A DNA stretch of 48,808 nucleotides, from positions 1 through 48,808 of the forward strand of contig OMWP01000019.1 in NCBI GenBank assembly GCA_900314795.1, read 5' to 3'. How positions within the stretch are numbered: position 1 is the first letter of the stretch; each line of letters starts with the position of its first letter. Shown here in pieces: positions 15,652 to 24,736 of this stretch. The translations under genes were made by a program, and so were the position numbers. This stretch comes from an uncultured Eubacteriales bacterium. Lineage in GTDB: Bacteria > Bacillota > Clostridia > Oscillospirales > Acutalibacteraceae. Under the pieces are notes generated by a model that was given only the letters and a program-made list of their open reading frames with translations, was not told where the DNA came from and did not search any database.

Positions 15652-16147
15652 TGATATCCACCTCCGCGTTATCCCCGTCGCGTTCTATCTGCGGACTGAC
15701 TGCCCGCGAGGAACTTGACGAGCCTTTATTTGAGGAGCCCGAACCGCCGGAGCCCTGTTTGTATTCGCCGGATGCTTTACCGCTTTGTTGAGAACCGCCC
15801 GATGCGTAATTGCCGGAGCCGGCTTTGTCCTGTGCAGAGCCGTCCGACGATTCTCCGCTCTGTGCGGATTTCTCGGAAGAGGCGTCGTTGTTTGATGAGG
15901 CGCCCTCACGCGCGGGAGCACTGCCTCGATCCTTACTCTCTCCATCCTCGGCGGATGAAGCACTCTTGTTGTCCGCGGCGGCTGAAGCCGATGAACTCGA
16001 GGCTTTTTCGGCGCTGTCGGCAGTGTCGACAGTCGCCGCGCTTTGATCGGCAGTAGCGTCGGGATCGTTCTCCTTTTTGCCGCATCCGCAAAGCAGGATC
16101 AGTGACGCCGCAAATAATGCGGCAAGTCCTTTTTTATAATCAAACAT
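15638..16147 (-). CDS. Ser/Ala-rich low-complexity lipoprotein
   Basis: This 169-residue protein has a lipoprotein signal (LFAASLILLCGC, lipidated Cys probably residue 22). The mature part is almost entirely low complexity (Ser, Ala, Gly, Asp, Lys, Glu; for example SSSSASAAAD, GSGGSGSSNKGSSSSS). It ends QIERDGDNAEVDISELG. It looks like a flexible wall-spanning stalk, with no enzymatic domain. The start at 16147 follows AGGGAG; an upstream ATG at 16171 is less likely. The following dockerin gene overlaps its end, so the two may work together, with the lipoprotein as anchor. That role is inference. Confidence 0.75.
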   Translation of the reverse strand: MFDYKKGLAALFAASLILLCGCGKKENDPDATADQSAATVDTADSAEKASSSSASAAADNKSASSAEDGESKDRGSAPAREGASSNNDASSEKSAQSGESSDGSAQDKAGSGNYASGGSQQSGKASGEYKQGSGGSGSSNKGSSSSSRAVSPQIERDGDNAEVDISELG

Positions 16148-16193
16148 TATTTTTCTCCCTGAATAGTACAAATAGAATATATTTTTTTATTAT

Positions 16194-16222
16194 ATTATAA
16201 TACTTTTGTATAATATAGTCAA
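16194..16222 (-). promoter_or_regulatory. Sigma-A-type promoter of the lipoprotein-dockerin operon
   Basis: On the minus strand TTGACT (16217-16222) and TATAAT (16194-16199) are separated by 17 bases, a near-consensus vegetative promoter 47 bases upstream of the lipoprotein ATG. The region is very AT-rich and also serves the divergent SleC-like genes. Confidence 0.7.
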
Positions 16223-16292
16223 GCCGTCATTCTGTAGAAAACGGTCATAATGTTTATCTTTGCTTCGTATATTTTCACAGAGGAGGTTCATT

Positions 16293-16760
16293 ATGTATAG
16301 AGAGTATTTGAATTCCGGCAAAAATCCGGGCGAGATCTACGCGCCCGACAGGGTGCTTCCGCAGGGAGAAACACCCTTTCGCGATGAGTATGAGGCATAT
16401 ATCCGCGAGTATCCCGGGCGCGGTACCTTGAAGGTACAGATCAGCGTTGCGCGCGGCGCTTTTCCGCTGAAAAATGTGCTCGTCGATGTGTCCCAGATCT
16501 ACAACGGCGTGCGCTACAGCCTGTATAACGACGTCACCGATATCTCCGGCATCGTCGACAACATGGTGCTGCCCGCGCGGTCGCTCGAAAGCACCCTGAA
16601 TTTTGAATCGTCACAGATCCCCGAGGCGGAGTATCTGGTGACCGTGTTCCATCCCGATTTCCGCGAGATGAATGACTGCGCGGTGGTCATTCACGACAAG
16701 ACCGAGACCATCCTGCCCATCTCGCTGGTGCCGCTGACAGGGGAGAGAGAAGATGGCTGA
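16293..16760 (+). CDS. SleC-like prepro-region protein, stand-alone
   Basis: This 155-residue protein has no signal peptide. Its middle (GTLKVQISVARGAFPLKNVL ... YLVTVFHPDF ... ILPISLVPL) has the alternating pattern of a small beta-sandwich of the carboxypeptidase-regulatory type. It resembles the N-terminal prepro part of clostridial spore cortex-lytic SleC. The ATG follows AGAGGAGG. The next gene begins eight bases before this stop and carries what would be the rest of such a protein, so the two look like one split gene or a natural two-subunit form. Likely expressed in sporulation. The assignment rests on remembered family resemblance and needs a profile search. Confidence 0.65.
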   Translation: MYREYLNSGKNPGEIYAPDRVLPQGETPFRDEYEAYIREYPGRGTLKVQISVARGAFPLKNVLVDVSQIYNGVRYSLYNDVTDISGIVDNMVLPARSLESTLNFESSQIPEAEYLVTVFHPDFREMNDCAVVIHDKTETILPISLVPLTGEREDG

Positions 16761-18096
16761 GCTGCCCACCATTCCGTCCTACGTCACCGTCCACCTCAGC
16801 GCGCCGAACAGCAACGCCGAGAACATCACGGTGCGTTTTTCGGATTACATCAAGAATGTCGCTTCGTCCGAGATCTTTCCGAACTGGCCGGTGGAAGCCC
16901 TGCGCGCCAATATCCTCGCGCAGATCTCTTACACCCTCAACCGCGTCTACACCGAGTATTATCCCAGCCGCGGCTATGACTTTGACATCACCAACGACAC
17001 CCGCTACGACCACGCCTATACCAAGGACGGCGAGGTGTTCGACACCATCAGCCTGATCGTCGACGAGATCTTCAACAACTACATCCGCCGTAAGGGGGCG
17101 ATCGAGCCGCTTGCCGCCAAGTTCTGCGACGGCAGGATCACCATGTGCAGTGGGCTGTTGCAATGGGGCACGGTCGACCTCGCCAATCAGGGCTACACCG
17201 CCATGCAGATCTTGCAATACTACTACGGCGACGATATCGAGCTGGTCGAGAATGCGCCCCTGACCGATAAGACCCAGTCTTATCCCGGCGTCGCTCTGTC
17301 GCGCGGCTCCTTCGGCGACGATGTACGCACCATCAAAAACGAGCTCAACCGCATTCGCCGCAATTATCCCGCGATCCCGAACATCAACACTGCCACCTCG
17401 GTTTATGACGGCGAGACTGTTGAAGCGGTCAGAGAGTTCCAGCGTATCTTCAACCTCACGCCTGACGGCGTGGTGGGCAAGGCGACATGGTATAAGATCA
17501 AGCAGATCTACGCAGCGGTCAAGCGGCTGTCCGAGCTGACCAGCGAGGGGCTGACCATCCCCGAGGTGGAGCGTGTGTTCCGCACGGAGCTCTCGCTCGG
17601 CGACAGCGGCATCGAGGTCGAGGCGGTGCAGTATTATTTGGCATTCTTGGGCTATTTCTATCCCCAGCTCCCGCCGATCCCGATCACGGGATTTTACGAT
17701 GAGCTGACGCGTGACGCTGTTTTTACATTCCAGAATGAATATGATCTGCCTGTCACGGGCGTTGTCGATCTGAGCACCTTCTACACCATCGAGCGTGTGT
17801 ATAAAAACGCGGTCGCCGATCTTCCGGCGAACTATCAGAGCGCCATCGGCGAGCCGTACCCCGGGCGCTTTCTCGTGGAGGGCGACAGGGGAGAAGAGGT
17901 GCGTGTGATCCAGCAGTACATCAACCGCATCGCACAGTCCGACCCCGCTGTGCCCGAGATCACGGTGGACGGGATCTTCGGCGCGCAGACCAGGCGTGCG
18001 GTGATCGCGATCCAGTCACAGCTCGGTGTGGAGCAAAACGGCGCGATCGGCCCCGTAGAGTGGGTCGAGATCATCACCCGCGGCAATAATCTATGA
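16753..18096 (+). CDS. SleC-like peptidoglycan-binding protein
   Basis: This 447-residue protein has an N-terminal half (about 1-165: FSDYIKNVASSEIFPNWP, YTLNRVYTEYYPSRGYDFDI, QWGTVDLANQGYTAMQIL) that matches the SpoIID-like region of clostridial SleC-type cortex proteins. Three PG_binding_1 modules follow at about 185-255, 275-350 and 375-445, seen from repeated GxxGxxVxxIQ...Y and DGxxGxxTxxAVxxFQ patterns (VYDGETVEAVREFQ, GFYDELTRDAVFTFQ, DGIFGAQTRRAVIAIQ). No separate hydrolase domain or signal peptide is present. The ATG at 16753 has GGGGAGAGAG upstream and overlaps the previous gene by eight bases. A spore cortex or spore coat role is inferred. Confidence 0.75.
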   Translation: MAELPTIPSYVTVHLSAPNSNAENITVRFSDYIKNVASSEIFPNWPVEALRANILAQISYTLNRVYTEYYPSRGYDFDITNDTRYDHAYTKDGEVFDTISLIVDEIFNNYIRRKGAIEPLAAKFCDGRITMCSGLLQWGTVDLANQGYTAMQILQYYYGDDIELVENAPLTDKTQSYPGVALSRGSFGDDVRTIKNELNRIRRNYPAIPNINTATSVYDGETVEAVREFQRIFNLTPDGVVGKATWYKIKQIYAAVKRLSELTSEGLTIPEVERVFRTELSLGDSGIEVEAVQYYLAFLGYFYPQLPPIPITGFYDELTRDAVFTFQNEYDLPVTGVVDLSTFYTIERVYKNAVADLPANYQSAIGEPYPGRFLVEGDRGEEVRVIQQYINRIAQSDPAVPEITVDGIFGAQTRRAVIAIQSQLGVEQNGAIGPVEWVEIITRGNNL

Positions 18097-18108
18097 TTCG
18101 ATTCATGA

Positions 18109-18141
18109 CCCGATGATCTTTCACGGATTATCGGGCTTTTT
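18109..18141 (+). terminator. Intrinsic terminator of the SleC-like operon
   Basis: CCCGATGATC and GATTATCGGG form a 10-bp stem (one G-T pair) with a seven-base loop, followed by CTTTTT. Confidence 0.85.
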
Positions 18142-18269
18142 GCTGATCGGACAGGTTCTTGATTGCTTCGACAAAATATTACATGATTTTTCCATATTAG
18201 AAATATCCCTTTGATATTGTACTATATAATGTGTTTTGGATATATTGTATGGGTATATAGGGGATGGAT

Positions 18270-20000
18270 ATGGAAAACTTTAACGATGATTTCTTTATCG
18301 GCTTTGACGATGTCTCTGCCGAAGAACAAGAACGCCGTCGTGAGCAACGATCAACAGCATACAGACGGTCGCGTGACTTTGACAGGAACGAGTCGCGCTA
18401 TCCCGAGCGCCGTCAGGCGGATCCCGGCAGAACACGCCGATCCGCGAGCGAATATGATCGCCGCGACTATAACAGATTCAGAGATGACGACCGCCCCGGC
18501 TATCACAGGAACAGGATCGATAACCGCCGCGCTTACGAAAGGCGTCGGGATGATGACCGCCGCTATGACAGACAGCGGGACGCTTACCGCACCGAACGAT
18601 CGCAATCTCGCACTGATCCGCGATATCGTGATCGGACTCCCGAAAACAGAAGACGGAAAAAGCCGAATATGTTCCGCGTTGCGGTCATCTCGGTCGCGCT
18701 GCTGCTGGTGATCGTCATCATCGGCGGTGTCATCGCAGGCGTTTCGGCGGCAAGCAAGCCGGCGATCCATTCGCTGACCGTCTCTGAGGTCGCCGCCGAT
18801 CAGGTGCTTCTCAGCTGGGAAAAGGCCAACAAGGTGGACGGCTATCGTGTGATGATGGCAAAAGGCGACGCCGATTTAGAAGAATATCAGACGATCAACG
18901 ATCCCGATACCGTGACCGCTACCGTCACGGGCTTGGAGCAGGCGTCGAGCTATCGCTTTGCGGTGACGACGCTGCGCGGCAACAAAGCCGGTAAGCCGAC
19001 CGAAACCGATGTGGTTCATACCCTGCCATCGGCGCCCGAGATCACGACCATCCAATCGAACGATCCCGGTACCATTCATCTGGAGTGGTCAAAGAACGAT
19101 AGTGCGAACGGCTATCTCGTCGAGTATAAGAAGAACACAGAGAATTACAGCAGTGATTCGACGCTGACGATCAGCGATCCTTCGCAGTGCAGCGCGGATA
19201 TCACCGATTTGGCGGTCGATACCGACTACACGGTGCGCGTCTGTGCGACCGCCGACCTCGGCGGCTCCGTCAAGAGCGCTCCCTCACCGGAGCAGACGGT
19301 TACCGTCACAGCGAAAAAGGTCGAGCCCGTACCCAAGGCGGCGGATCAAAAGCCGGATACCGCCCTCGATCCCGACAAGCCGATGATCGCGCTCACCTTT
19401 GATGACGGCCCTGCCGTCAACACCGATTCCAGCGAGCGTATCCTCGATATATTGGAGAAATATAACGCGAAGGCGACCTTTTTCATGGTCGGCTACTACG
19501 CGTCGCAGAATCCCGATAACGTCAAGCGTAAGGCGGATCTGAAAATGGAGCTTGGCAACCACACATGGGATCATTCCCATTACGGCAACGCCGTTACCCC
19601 CGACGATATCCGTCGTGCGAGCAACCAGATCCACGACATCACAGGGCAGTTCTCAAGCTGTTTCCGCTCACCGGGCGGCGAGACGACCTCCGCGATCCTT
19701 AATGAATGTGCCACCGAGAATATGGCGGCGTACTACTGGTCGATCGATACCCAGGACTGGAACTCCCGCAACGCGGACGCGGTGTATCATTCGGTGATGG
19801 ACAACGTCAAGGACGGCGACATCATCCTGATGCACGAGATCTATGATTCGACTGCCGACGCGGTCGAGCGCATGGTGCCCGAGCTGATCGAGCAGGGGTA
19901 TCAGCTGGTGACCTGTCACGACCTGATCACCCTCAAGGGCGGCGCCGAGCCTGTCCCCGGAACGCAATATGTCAACGCGTTCACCCAATCCGAATTTTAA
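18270..20000 (+). CDS. Membrane-anchored polysaccharide deacetylase with two Fn3 domains
   Basis: This protein has about 576 residues. The cytoplasmic N-terminus (about 1-130) is a highly charged Arg/Asp/Tyr-rich low-complexity segment. One membrane helix follows (about 135-158, VAVISVALLLVIVIIGGVIA). Two fibronectin type III domains span about 165-255 and 258-345. A NodB-homology carbohydrate esterase 4 domain begins near 380: TFDDGP (metal Asp), NHTWDHSHYG (metal His pair), RSPGGE and LMHEIY. Such enzymes remove acetyl groups from peptidoglycan or chitin-like polymers; wall modification is most likely. ATG at 18264 or 18270 are both possible; 18270 is better spaced from GGGG. A TATAAT lies at 18225-18230. 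Confidence 0.88.
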   Translation: MENFNDDFFIGFDDVSAEEQERRREQRSTAYRRSRDFDRNESRYPERRQADPGRTRRSASEYDRRDYNRFRDDDRPGYHRNRIDNRRAYERRRDDDRRYDRQRDAYRTERSQSRTDPRYRDRTPENRRRKKPNMFRVAVISVALLLVIVIIGGVIAGVSAASKPAIHSLTVSEVAADQVLLSWEKANKVDGYRVMMAKGDADLEEYQTINDPDTVTATVTGLEQASSYRFAVTTLRGNKAGKPTETDVVHTLPSAPEITTIQSNDPGTIHLEWSKNDSANGYLVEYKKNTENYSSDSTLTISDPSQCSADITDLAVDTDYTVRVCATADLGGSVKSAPSPEQTVTVTAKKVEPVPKAADQKPDTALDPDKPMIALTFDDGPAVNTDSSERILDILEKYNAKATFFMVGYYASQNPDNVKRKADLKMELGNHTWDHSHYGNAVTPDDIRRASNQIHDITGQFSSCFRSPGGETTSAILNECATENMAAYYWSIDTQDWNSRNADAVYHSVMDNVKDGDIILMHEIYDSTADAVERMVPELIEQGYQLVTCHDLITLKGGAEPVPGTQYVNAFTQSEF

Positions 20001-20073
20001 AATTCATTATTACAAATTGTCATTGCAAGGGTTCGGCACAAAAACCGATGCCGCGGCAAACCTAACCGATCAT

Positions 20074-20106
20074 AAGGCGTTCACCGTATCAGTGAGCGCC
20101 TTTATC
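20074..20106 (+). terminator. Terminator after the deacetylase gene
   Basis: AAGGCGTTCAC and GTGAGCGCCTT pair (one G-T) around CGTATCA, then TATCGATT follows. The stem is strong but the T-tract is weak. Confidence 0.6.
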
Positions 20107-20126
20107 GATTATAATGTAACATTTAT

Positions 20127-20760
20127 CGTAGGGAATGGTACCGACACGCGTGTCCGACGTACCGAAACTTTTCCGATATATCTCATTTGTATGATAAACT
20201 GAAAATTGAAGACTGAAAACTGAATAATGAATAATAAACAATACCTCGATCATTCAATGCTCGGGGTATTGTTATGTAGGGGAGGGGCTTGCTCCTCCCG
20301 TGACCTTGCCGTCAAATGTCATCCACCGCGAAGCAAATCAACCCCTTTGTAGGGTACGGCGCTTGCGACGTACCGAGAATGACGGGCGTTTCCGTTATCG
20401 GGAGCATCAGATAGGATTACAATGTTTCAGCCATACGGTACGTCGACAAGCGCCGTACCCTACAAAACGAGCTTCTCCTCAACGGGCGTTGTGCTTTGAC
20501 CAACGCCCTACCGCGGGAGCAGCAAGCCGCTCCCCTACAAATCCGTTGATGCGTTTATCTGTAGGGGAGGGGCTTGCTCCTCCCGAAAACCTTTCCGTTC
20601 AAGGTCACCCAACCGCGGAGCATATCAAACTTTCCGTAGGGTACGGCGCCGACACGCGTGTCCGACATCCCGTAACTTTTCCGATGAATGCCATTCAACC
20701 GCGAAGCAAATCCATACCACCCCCTCCCGCAACTTTTTCGTGGATGGGGTAGATATCTTT
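20127..20760. repeat. Intergenic repeat cluster
   Basis: No gene is seen in this gap. It holds in order: a variant hairpin with ACACGCGTGT in its loop (20144-20153); the AAAACTGAATAATGAATAATAAAC module followed by an AATACC..GGTATT stem-loop (20205-20273); the G-rich hairpin (20278-20302); a GTAGGGTACGGCGC..CGACGTACC hairpin (20348 on); a linker with GACGGGCGTTTCCG; inverted copies of both hairpins (20440-20550); another G-rich hairpin (20561-20585); and a second ACACGCGTGT-bearing hairpin (20637-20671). The linker AACCGCGAAGCAAATC recurs between modules. Open frames across it are translated repeats. Confidence 0.75.
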
Positions 20761-20831
20761 TTATATTTGTGCTATGATAGAACGGTACGAAAAAATGATA
20801 CACGGCTCTATCCGTGTAAGAGGATGATGAA

Positions 20832-22631
20832 ATGAGTAAAAAATATGTCATGGGCAACGGCGCGATCGCGTTAGGCGCGTTGTCCGCAGGAGTGAATCTG
20901 GTCTCCGGATATCCCGGTACGCCCTCGTCCGAGATCATCGAAACGGTCTCCAAATTCCCGCATGAGGGTACCTATCTGGAATGGTCGGTCAACGAAAAAG
21001 CCGCCATGGAGGTCGCCGCGGCGGCGGCATACAGCGGCGCGCGCGCGATGGTGACGATGAAGCAGGTCGGGCTGAATGTCGCGTCCGATCCGCTGATGAG
21101 CCTTGCCTATGTCGGCGTCAAGGGCGGCATGGTCGTGGTATCGGCTGATGATCCCGGCCCCATCTCGTCCCAGACCGAGCAGGACACCCGCCGCTTTGCC
21201 GAATTTGCGCGGATCCCCGTGTTTGATCCCTGTTCCCCCGAAGAGGCGTTCGACATGGTGCAGGAGGCGTTCATTTGCTCCGAAACCTACAAAACACCCG
21301 TGATCCTGCGCCCCACCACCCGCGTCGATCACGCCTATGCGTCCATCGACGCGCCCGATTCCTTCACGGCGAAGGAGTATGAGGGCTTTGTCAAGGATTC
21401 GAAGAAGTGGGTCATTTTCCCGCGCTTATCCTATCAAAATCACGCGATGATCGAAAAGCGCAATGTCGAGATCGGCGAGGCGTTCTCCGACAGTCGCTTC
21501 AATACCGTCTCGGGCAGCTCCGCCAAGGCGGTCGTCGCTACAGGCGTGAGCTACGCCTACGCGAGCGAATTCCTCAAAGACCATCCCGATGTGCGCCTGA
21601 TCAAGGTCGGCACGCCGTATCCTACGCCCGAGCGCTTTTTGCTGGGTGCGCTCGACGGCGTCAGTGAAGTGCTCTGTTTTGAAGAGCTCAGTCCGTATAT
21701 CGAAGAGACATTGCTCCGCCTCGTCGGCAAGCATCATCTGAATATCGATATCCGCGGCAAGCTCAGCGGCGATGTGCCCCCCAGCGGTGAGAATGACACC
21801 GACAGCGCCAAGCGCATTATCAGCCGTTTTCTGGGGCTCGATAACGCCGAGAGCAGCGTTGATCTTACTAACGCTCCCCAGCCGCCCATGCGTCCGCCTG
21901 TCTTATGCGCAGGCTGTCCGCACCGCGCTTCCTTCTACGCGGTCAAGCGTGCAATGAAGGGCAAAAAAGCGTATTTCTGCGGCGATATCGGCTGTTATAC
22001 CCTCGGCAACGCCATGCCGCTCGACATGGTCGACACCTGCCTGTGTATGGGCGCGGGCATCACGATGGCGCAGGGCTTCAACCATATGGATCCCGATGCG
22101 GTCGCGTTCTCCTTTACGGGTGACTCCACCTTCTTTGCTTCCGGTATCACCGGTGTGGTCAACGCCGTCTACAACGCCGCCGACATGATCGTCTGCGTGC
22201 TGGACAATTCCACTACCGCGATGACGGGTCATCAGCCCCATCCCGGTACCGGCAGGAACATGATGGCAACGCCTGTCGAGAAGATCAGCATTGAAAAGAT
22301 CCTGCTTGCCGTCGGCGTGACGAAGGTCATCACGGTCGATCCGCTCGACCTCGACGCATCTGTTGCGGCGGTCAGGGAATGTGTGGAACTCAAGGGCGTC
22401 AAGGCGATCATCTTCAAATCGCCCTGCGTCGCCATCACCAAACCCGACAAAAAGCTGTGCGTTGACAGTGAGAAGTGCATCGGCTGTCTGCGCTGTATCA
22501 AAGAGATCGGCTGTCCCGCGCTGTCCGTCAGCGACGGCAAGGCTGTGATCGACGAGAATCTCTGTACCGGCTGCGGCTTGTGCGCGAAGCTCTGTCCTGT
22601 TGAAGCGATCGGAGGTGGCTCTCATGAATAA
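20832..22631 (+). CDS. iorA: Indolepyruvate:ferredoxin oxidoreductase, alpha subunit
   Basis: This 599-residue oxygen-sensitive enzyme subunit oxidatively decarboxylates arylpyruvates from aromatic amino acids to aryl-acetyl-CoA, passing electrons to ferredoxin. The N-terminal pyrimidine-binding domain starts GNGAIALGALSAGVNLVSGY. The thiamine diphosphate domain has GDIGCYTLG and GDSTFFASG ... VLDNSTTAMTGHQPHPG. The C-terminus carries two ferredoxin-type 4Fe-4S motifs (CIGCLRCIKEIGC and CTGCGLCAKLC). The length is normal. A -10-like TATGAT is at 20773-20778, without a clear -35. The beta subunit overlaps its end and an aryl-CoA ligase follows, forming one operon. Confidence 0.95.
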   Translation: MSKKYVMGNGAIALGALSAGVNLVSGYPGTPSSEIIETVSKFPHEGTYLEWSVNEKAAMEVAAAAAYSGARAMVTMKQVGLNVASDPLMSLAYVGVKGGMVVVSADDPGPISSQTEQDTRRFAEFARIPVFDPCSPEEAFDMVQEAFICSETYKTPVILRPTTRVDHAYASIDAPDSFTAKEYEGFVKDSKKWVIFPRLSYQNHAMIEKRNVEIGEAFSDSRFNTVSGSSAKAVVATGVSYAYASEFLKDHPDVRLIKVGTPYPTPERFLLGALDGVSEVLCFEELSPYIEETLLRLVGKHHLNIDIRGKLSGDVPPSGENDTDSAKRIISRFLGLDNAESSVDLTNAPQPPMRPPVLCAGCPHRASFYAVKRAMKGKKAYFCGDIGCYTLGNAMPLDMVDTCLCMGAGITMAQGFNHMDPDAVAFSFTGDSTFFASGITGVVNAVYNAADMIVCVLDNSTTAMTGHQPHPGTGRNMMATPVEKISIEKILLAVGVTKVITVDPLDLDASVAAVRECVELKGVKAIIFKSPCVAITKPDKKLCVDSEKCIGCLRCIKEIGCPALSVSDGKAVIDENLCTGCGLCAKLCPVEAIGGGSHE

Positions 22632-23202
22632 GGATATCATGATCTGCGGCGTCGGCGGTCAGGGCACCGTCCTCGCCTCGCGCATCATCGCGGCGTCCGC
22701 GATGGAGGAGGGCTACACCGCCCACTCCGCCGAGACTATCGGCATGGCGCAGCGCGGCGGCCCCGTCACCAGTCATGTCAGGATCGGAGAGAGCGCCTTC
22801 TCTCCGCTGATCCCCATCGGCGGCGCTGATCTGTTGATCGCGTTTGAGCCGAGCGAGGCGGTCAGAAATCTGAAATATCTCAAAAAGGACGGCTTTGTCA
22901 TCGTCAACCGTATCCCCGTCAAGCCTACATCATTGAACGGCGGCGCCGAGTATGACGGAAAAGCCGAGATCGATTTTATCCGATCAACATGCAGATGCCT
23001 CGTCGTCGATTCCGACGAGCTCTGCGCACCGTTCGGATCGTCCAAGTTCTTCAACGTGGCGGTACTGGGCGCGGCGCTCGGATCGGGTGAGCTCGGACTC
23101 AGGGAAGAGACTGTCCGCAACACCATCATCAAGATCGTCCCCGAGCGCTTTACCGAAAAGAACCTTGCTGCCCTCACGGCAGGCATGAACGTCGTATCAT
23201 AG
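22624..23202 (+). CDS. iorB: Indolepyruvate:ferredoxin oxidoreductase, beta subunit
   Basis: This 192-residue gamma-type domain is the partner of IorA and contributes the CoA-binding side of the enzyme. The start reads DIMICGVGGQGTVLASRII, the family hallmark, followed by AETIGMAQRGGPVTSHVR. The ATG at 22624 has GGAGGTGG upstream and overlaps the iorA stop by eight bases, which suggests coupled translation at equal dose. The longer frame from 22600 is inside iorA and has no site. Confidence 0.94.
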   Translation: MNKDIMICGVGGQGTVLASRIIAASAMEEGYTAHSAETIGMAQRGGPVTSHVRIGESAFSPLIPIGGADLLIAFEPSEAVRNLKYLKKDGFVIVNRIPVKPTSLNGGAEYDGKAEIDFIRSTCRCLVVDSDELCAPFGSSKFFNVAVLGAALGSGELGLREETVRNTIIKIVPERFTEKNLAALTAGMNVVS

Positions 23203-23212
23203 GAGGAATATC

Positions 23213-24454
23213 ATGCAAATCACAGAAAAACAACTTGCATTGGTCAACGATCGTCTGCAGGCGATCCTCAAATCCGACAACTATTTCGCACAGCTCTACA
23301 AGGAGCAGGGCATCACCGAGGTCAAGACCGTCGAGGATTTCAAAAAGCTCCCCTTTGTCGATAAGGCGGAGCTCCGCAACGCCTATCCCTTAGGCATTCA
23401 GGCGGCTCCGGATGACGAGATCGTCCGCATCCATTCGTCCTCGGGCACGACCGGCAAGCCCGTCATCATCCCGTATACCGCCAAGGACGTCGACGACTGG
23501 TCGACCATGTTCGCGCGCTGTTATGAGACCGCCGGTATCACCAAAAAGGATCGCATCCAGATCACCCCCGGCTACGGCTTGTGGACTGCCGGAATCGGCT
23601 TCCAGGCGGGCTGCGAAAAGCTCGGCGCGATGGCGATCCCGATGGGTCCCGGCAACACCGAAAAACAGCTCCAGATGATGCAGGATCTGAAATCCACTGT
23701 CATCTGCGCGACCTCCAGCTACGCGCTCCTGCTCGCTGAGGAGATCAACAAGCGCGGCATCAAAAAGGATATCTGCCTGAAAAAGGGCGTCATCGGCTCC
23801 GAGAGATGGAGTGATAAAAAGCGCGAGTATATCGCGAACGAGCTCGGCATCGAGCTGTACGACATCTACGGCTTGACCGAGATCTACGGCCCCGGTATCG
23901 GCGTCAACTGCGCCGACCAGACCGGCATGCACTATTGGGACGATTTCCTCTATATCGAGATCATCGATCCCGAGACAGGTGAGAATGTCGAGGACGGCGT
24001 GGAGGGTGAGATCGTCATCACCACCCTCGTCAAGGAAGGTGCTCCGCTGCTCCGCTTCCGTACCCACGACCTCTCGCGGATCATCCCCGGCGAGTGCTCC
24101 TGCGGCAGAGCCTACCCCCGACTGGACGTCATCAAGGGCAGATCGGACGATATGTTCAAGGTGCACGGCGTGAATATGTTCCCCAGCCAAGTCGAGGAGC
24201 TGCTCGGTACGGTCGACGGCGTATCGAGCGAGTACAAGATCGATATCGCCCATGACGAGGAAAAGAACCGCGACATCATCATGCTCACGGTCGAGGCGGA
24301 GGGTCGCGTCAGCTTTGACAAGACCGCCGAGACCATCAAGGTTCTCTTCAAGTCCAAGCTCAGCGTCACTCCCAAGGTCGTGGTCGTCTCCGTCGGCACC
24401 CTCCCGCGTTCGGAGAAAAAGACCAAGCGCGTCTTCGATCACCGCGATGACTAA
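23213..24454 (+). CDS. paaK: Phenylacetate-CoA ligase
   Basis: This 413-residue ANL-superfamily adenylate-forming enzyme joins phenylacetate (or a related aryl acid) to CoA with ATP, or releases it in the reverse direction. The AMP-binding P-loop is SSGTTGKPV; later motifs are YGLTEIYGPG and the hinge/C-domain start IKGRSDDMFKVHGVNMFPSQ. The size fits the short PaaK class. It starts ten bases after iorB with ATAGGAGGAATATC. Together with IorAB this suggests fermentation of aromatic amino acids: arylpyruvate to aryl-acetyl-CoA, then ATP gained as the CoA ester is opened. Known clusters of this kind occur in anaerobic gut bacteria and archaea. Confidence 0.93.
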   Translation: MQITEKQLALVNDRLQAILKSDNYFAQLYKEQGITEVKTVEDFKKLPFVDKAELRNAYPLGIQAAPDDEIVRIHSSSGTTGKPVIIPYTAKDVDDWSTMFARCYETAGITKKDRIQITPGYGLWTAGIGFQAGCEKLGAMAIPMGPGNTEKQLQMMQDLKSTVICATSSYALLLAEEINKRGIKKDICLKKGVIGSERWSDKKREYIANELGIELYDIYGLTEIYGPGIGVNCADQTGMHYWDDFLYIEIIDPETGENVEDGVEGEIVITTLVKEGAPLLRFRTHDLSRIIPGECSCGRAYPRLDVIKGRSDDMFKVHGVNMFPSQVEELLGTVDGVSSEYKIDIAHDEEKNRDIIMLTVEAEGRVSFDKTAETIKVLFKSKLSVTPKVVVVSVGTLPRSEKKTKRVFDHRDD

Positions 24455-24521
24455 TATTATTTGTCATTCCGAGGAGTAACCTTAGGTTACGACGTGGGAA
24501 TCTCAACCAATAAAAAACTAT

Positions 24522-24564
24522 AACGCCGAGCGGCTCCCAACGGAACTGCCCGGCGTTCTTCTTT
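24522..24564 (+). terminator. Terminator of iorA-iorB-paaK
   Basis: AACGCCG..GC and GC..CGGCGTT pair across a long loop, followed by CTTCTTTT. Confidence 0.65.
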
Positions 24565-24565
24565 T

Positions 24566-24730
24566 AAAAAATTGTCATTGCGAGGGGCGCAAAGATTAAG
24601 GTTGAGATTGCCACGTCGGAACCTGAGTTCCTCCTCGCAATGACAATCTGAAATGCGCCCCGCGGCAATCTCAACATACAAATCGTCATTGCGAGGGGCT
24701 CGACACGCGTGTCAGCCCTGTGGCAATCTC
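24566..24730. repeat. CATTGCGAGG-type repeats
   Basis: At least two copies of the GTCATTGCGAGG...GGCAATCTCAACC module lie here. One has ACACGCGTGT in its loop (24703-24712). A further half copy precedes the terminator (24463-24507). No gene seen. Confidence 0.7.
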
Positions 24731-24736
24731 AACCGA

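Noticed and set aside
20300-20752. 150-codon plus-strand frame in the gap before iorA, and similar frames at 27237, 28008, 40801 and 45262
   Set aside because: All run through hairpin repeats and share the same repeated peptide fragments; no initiation signals.
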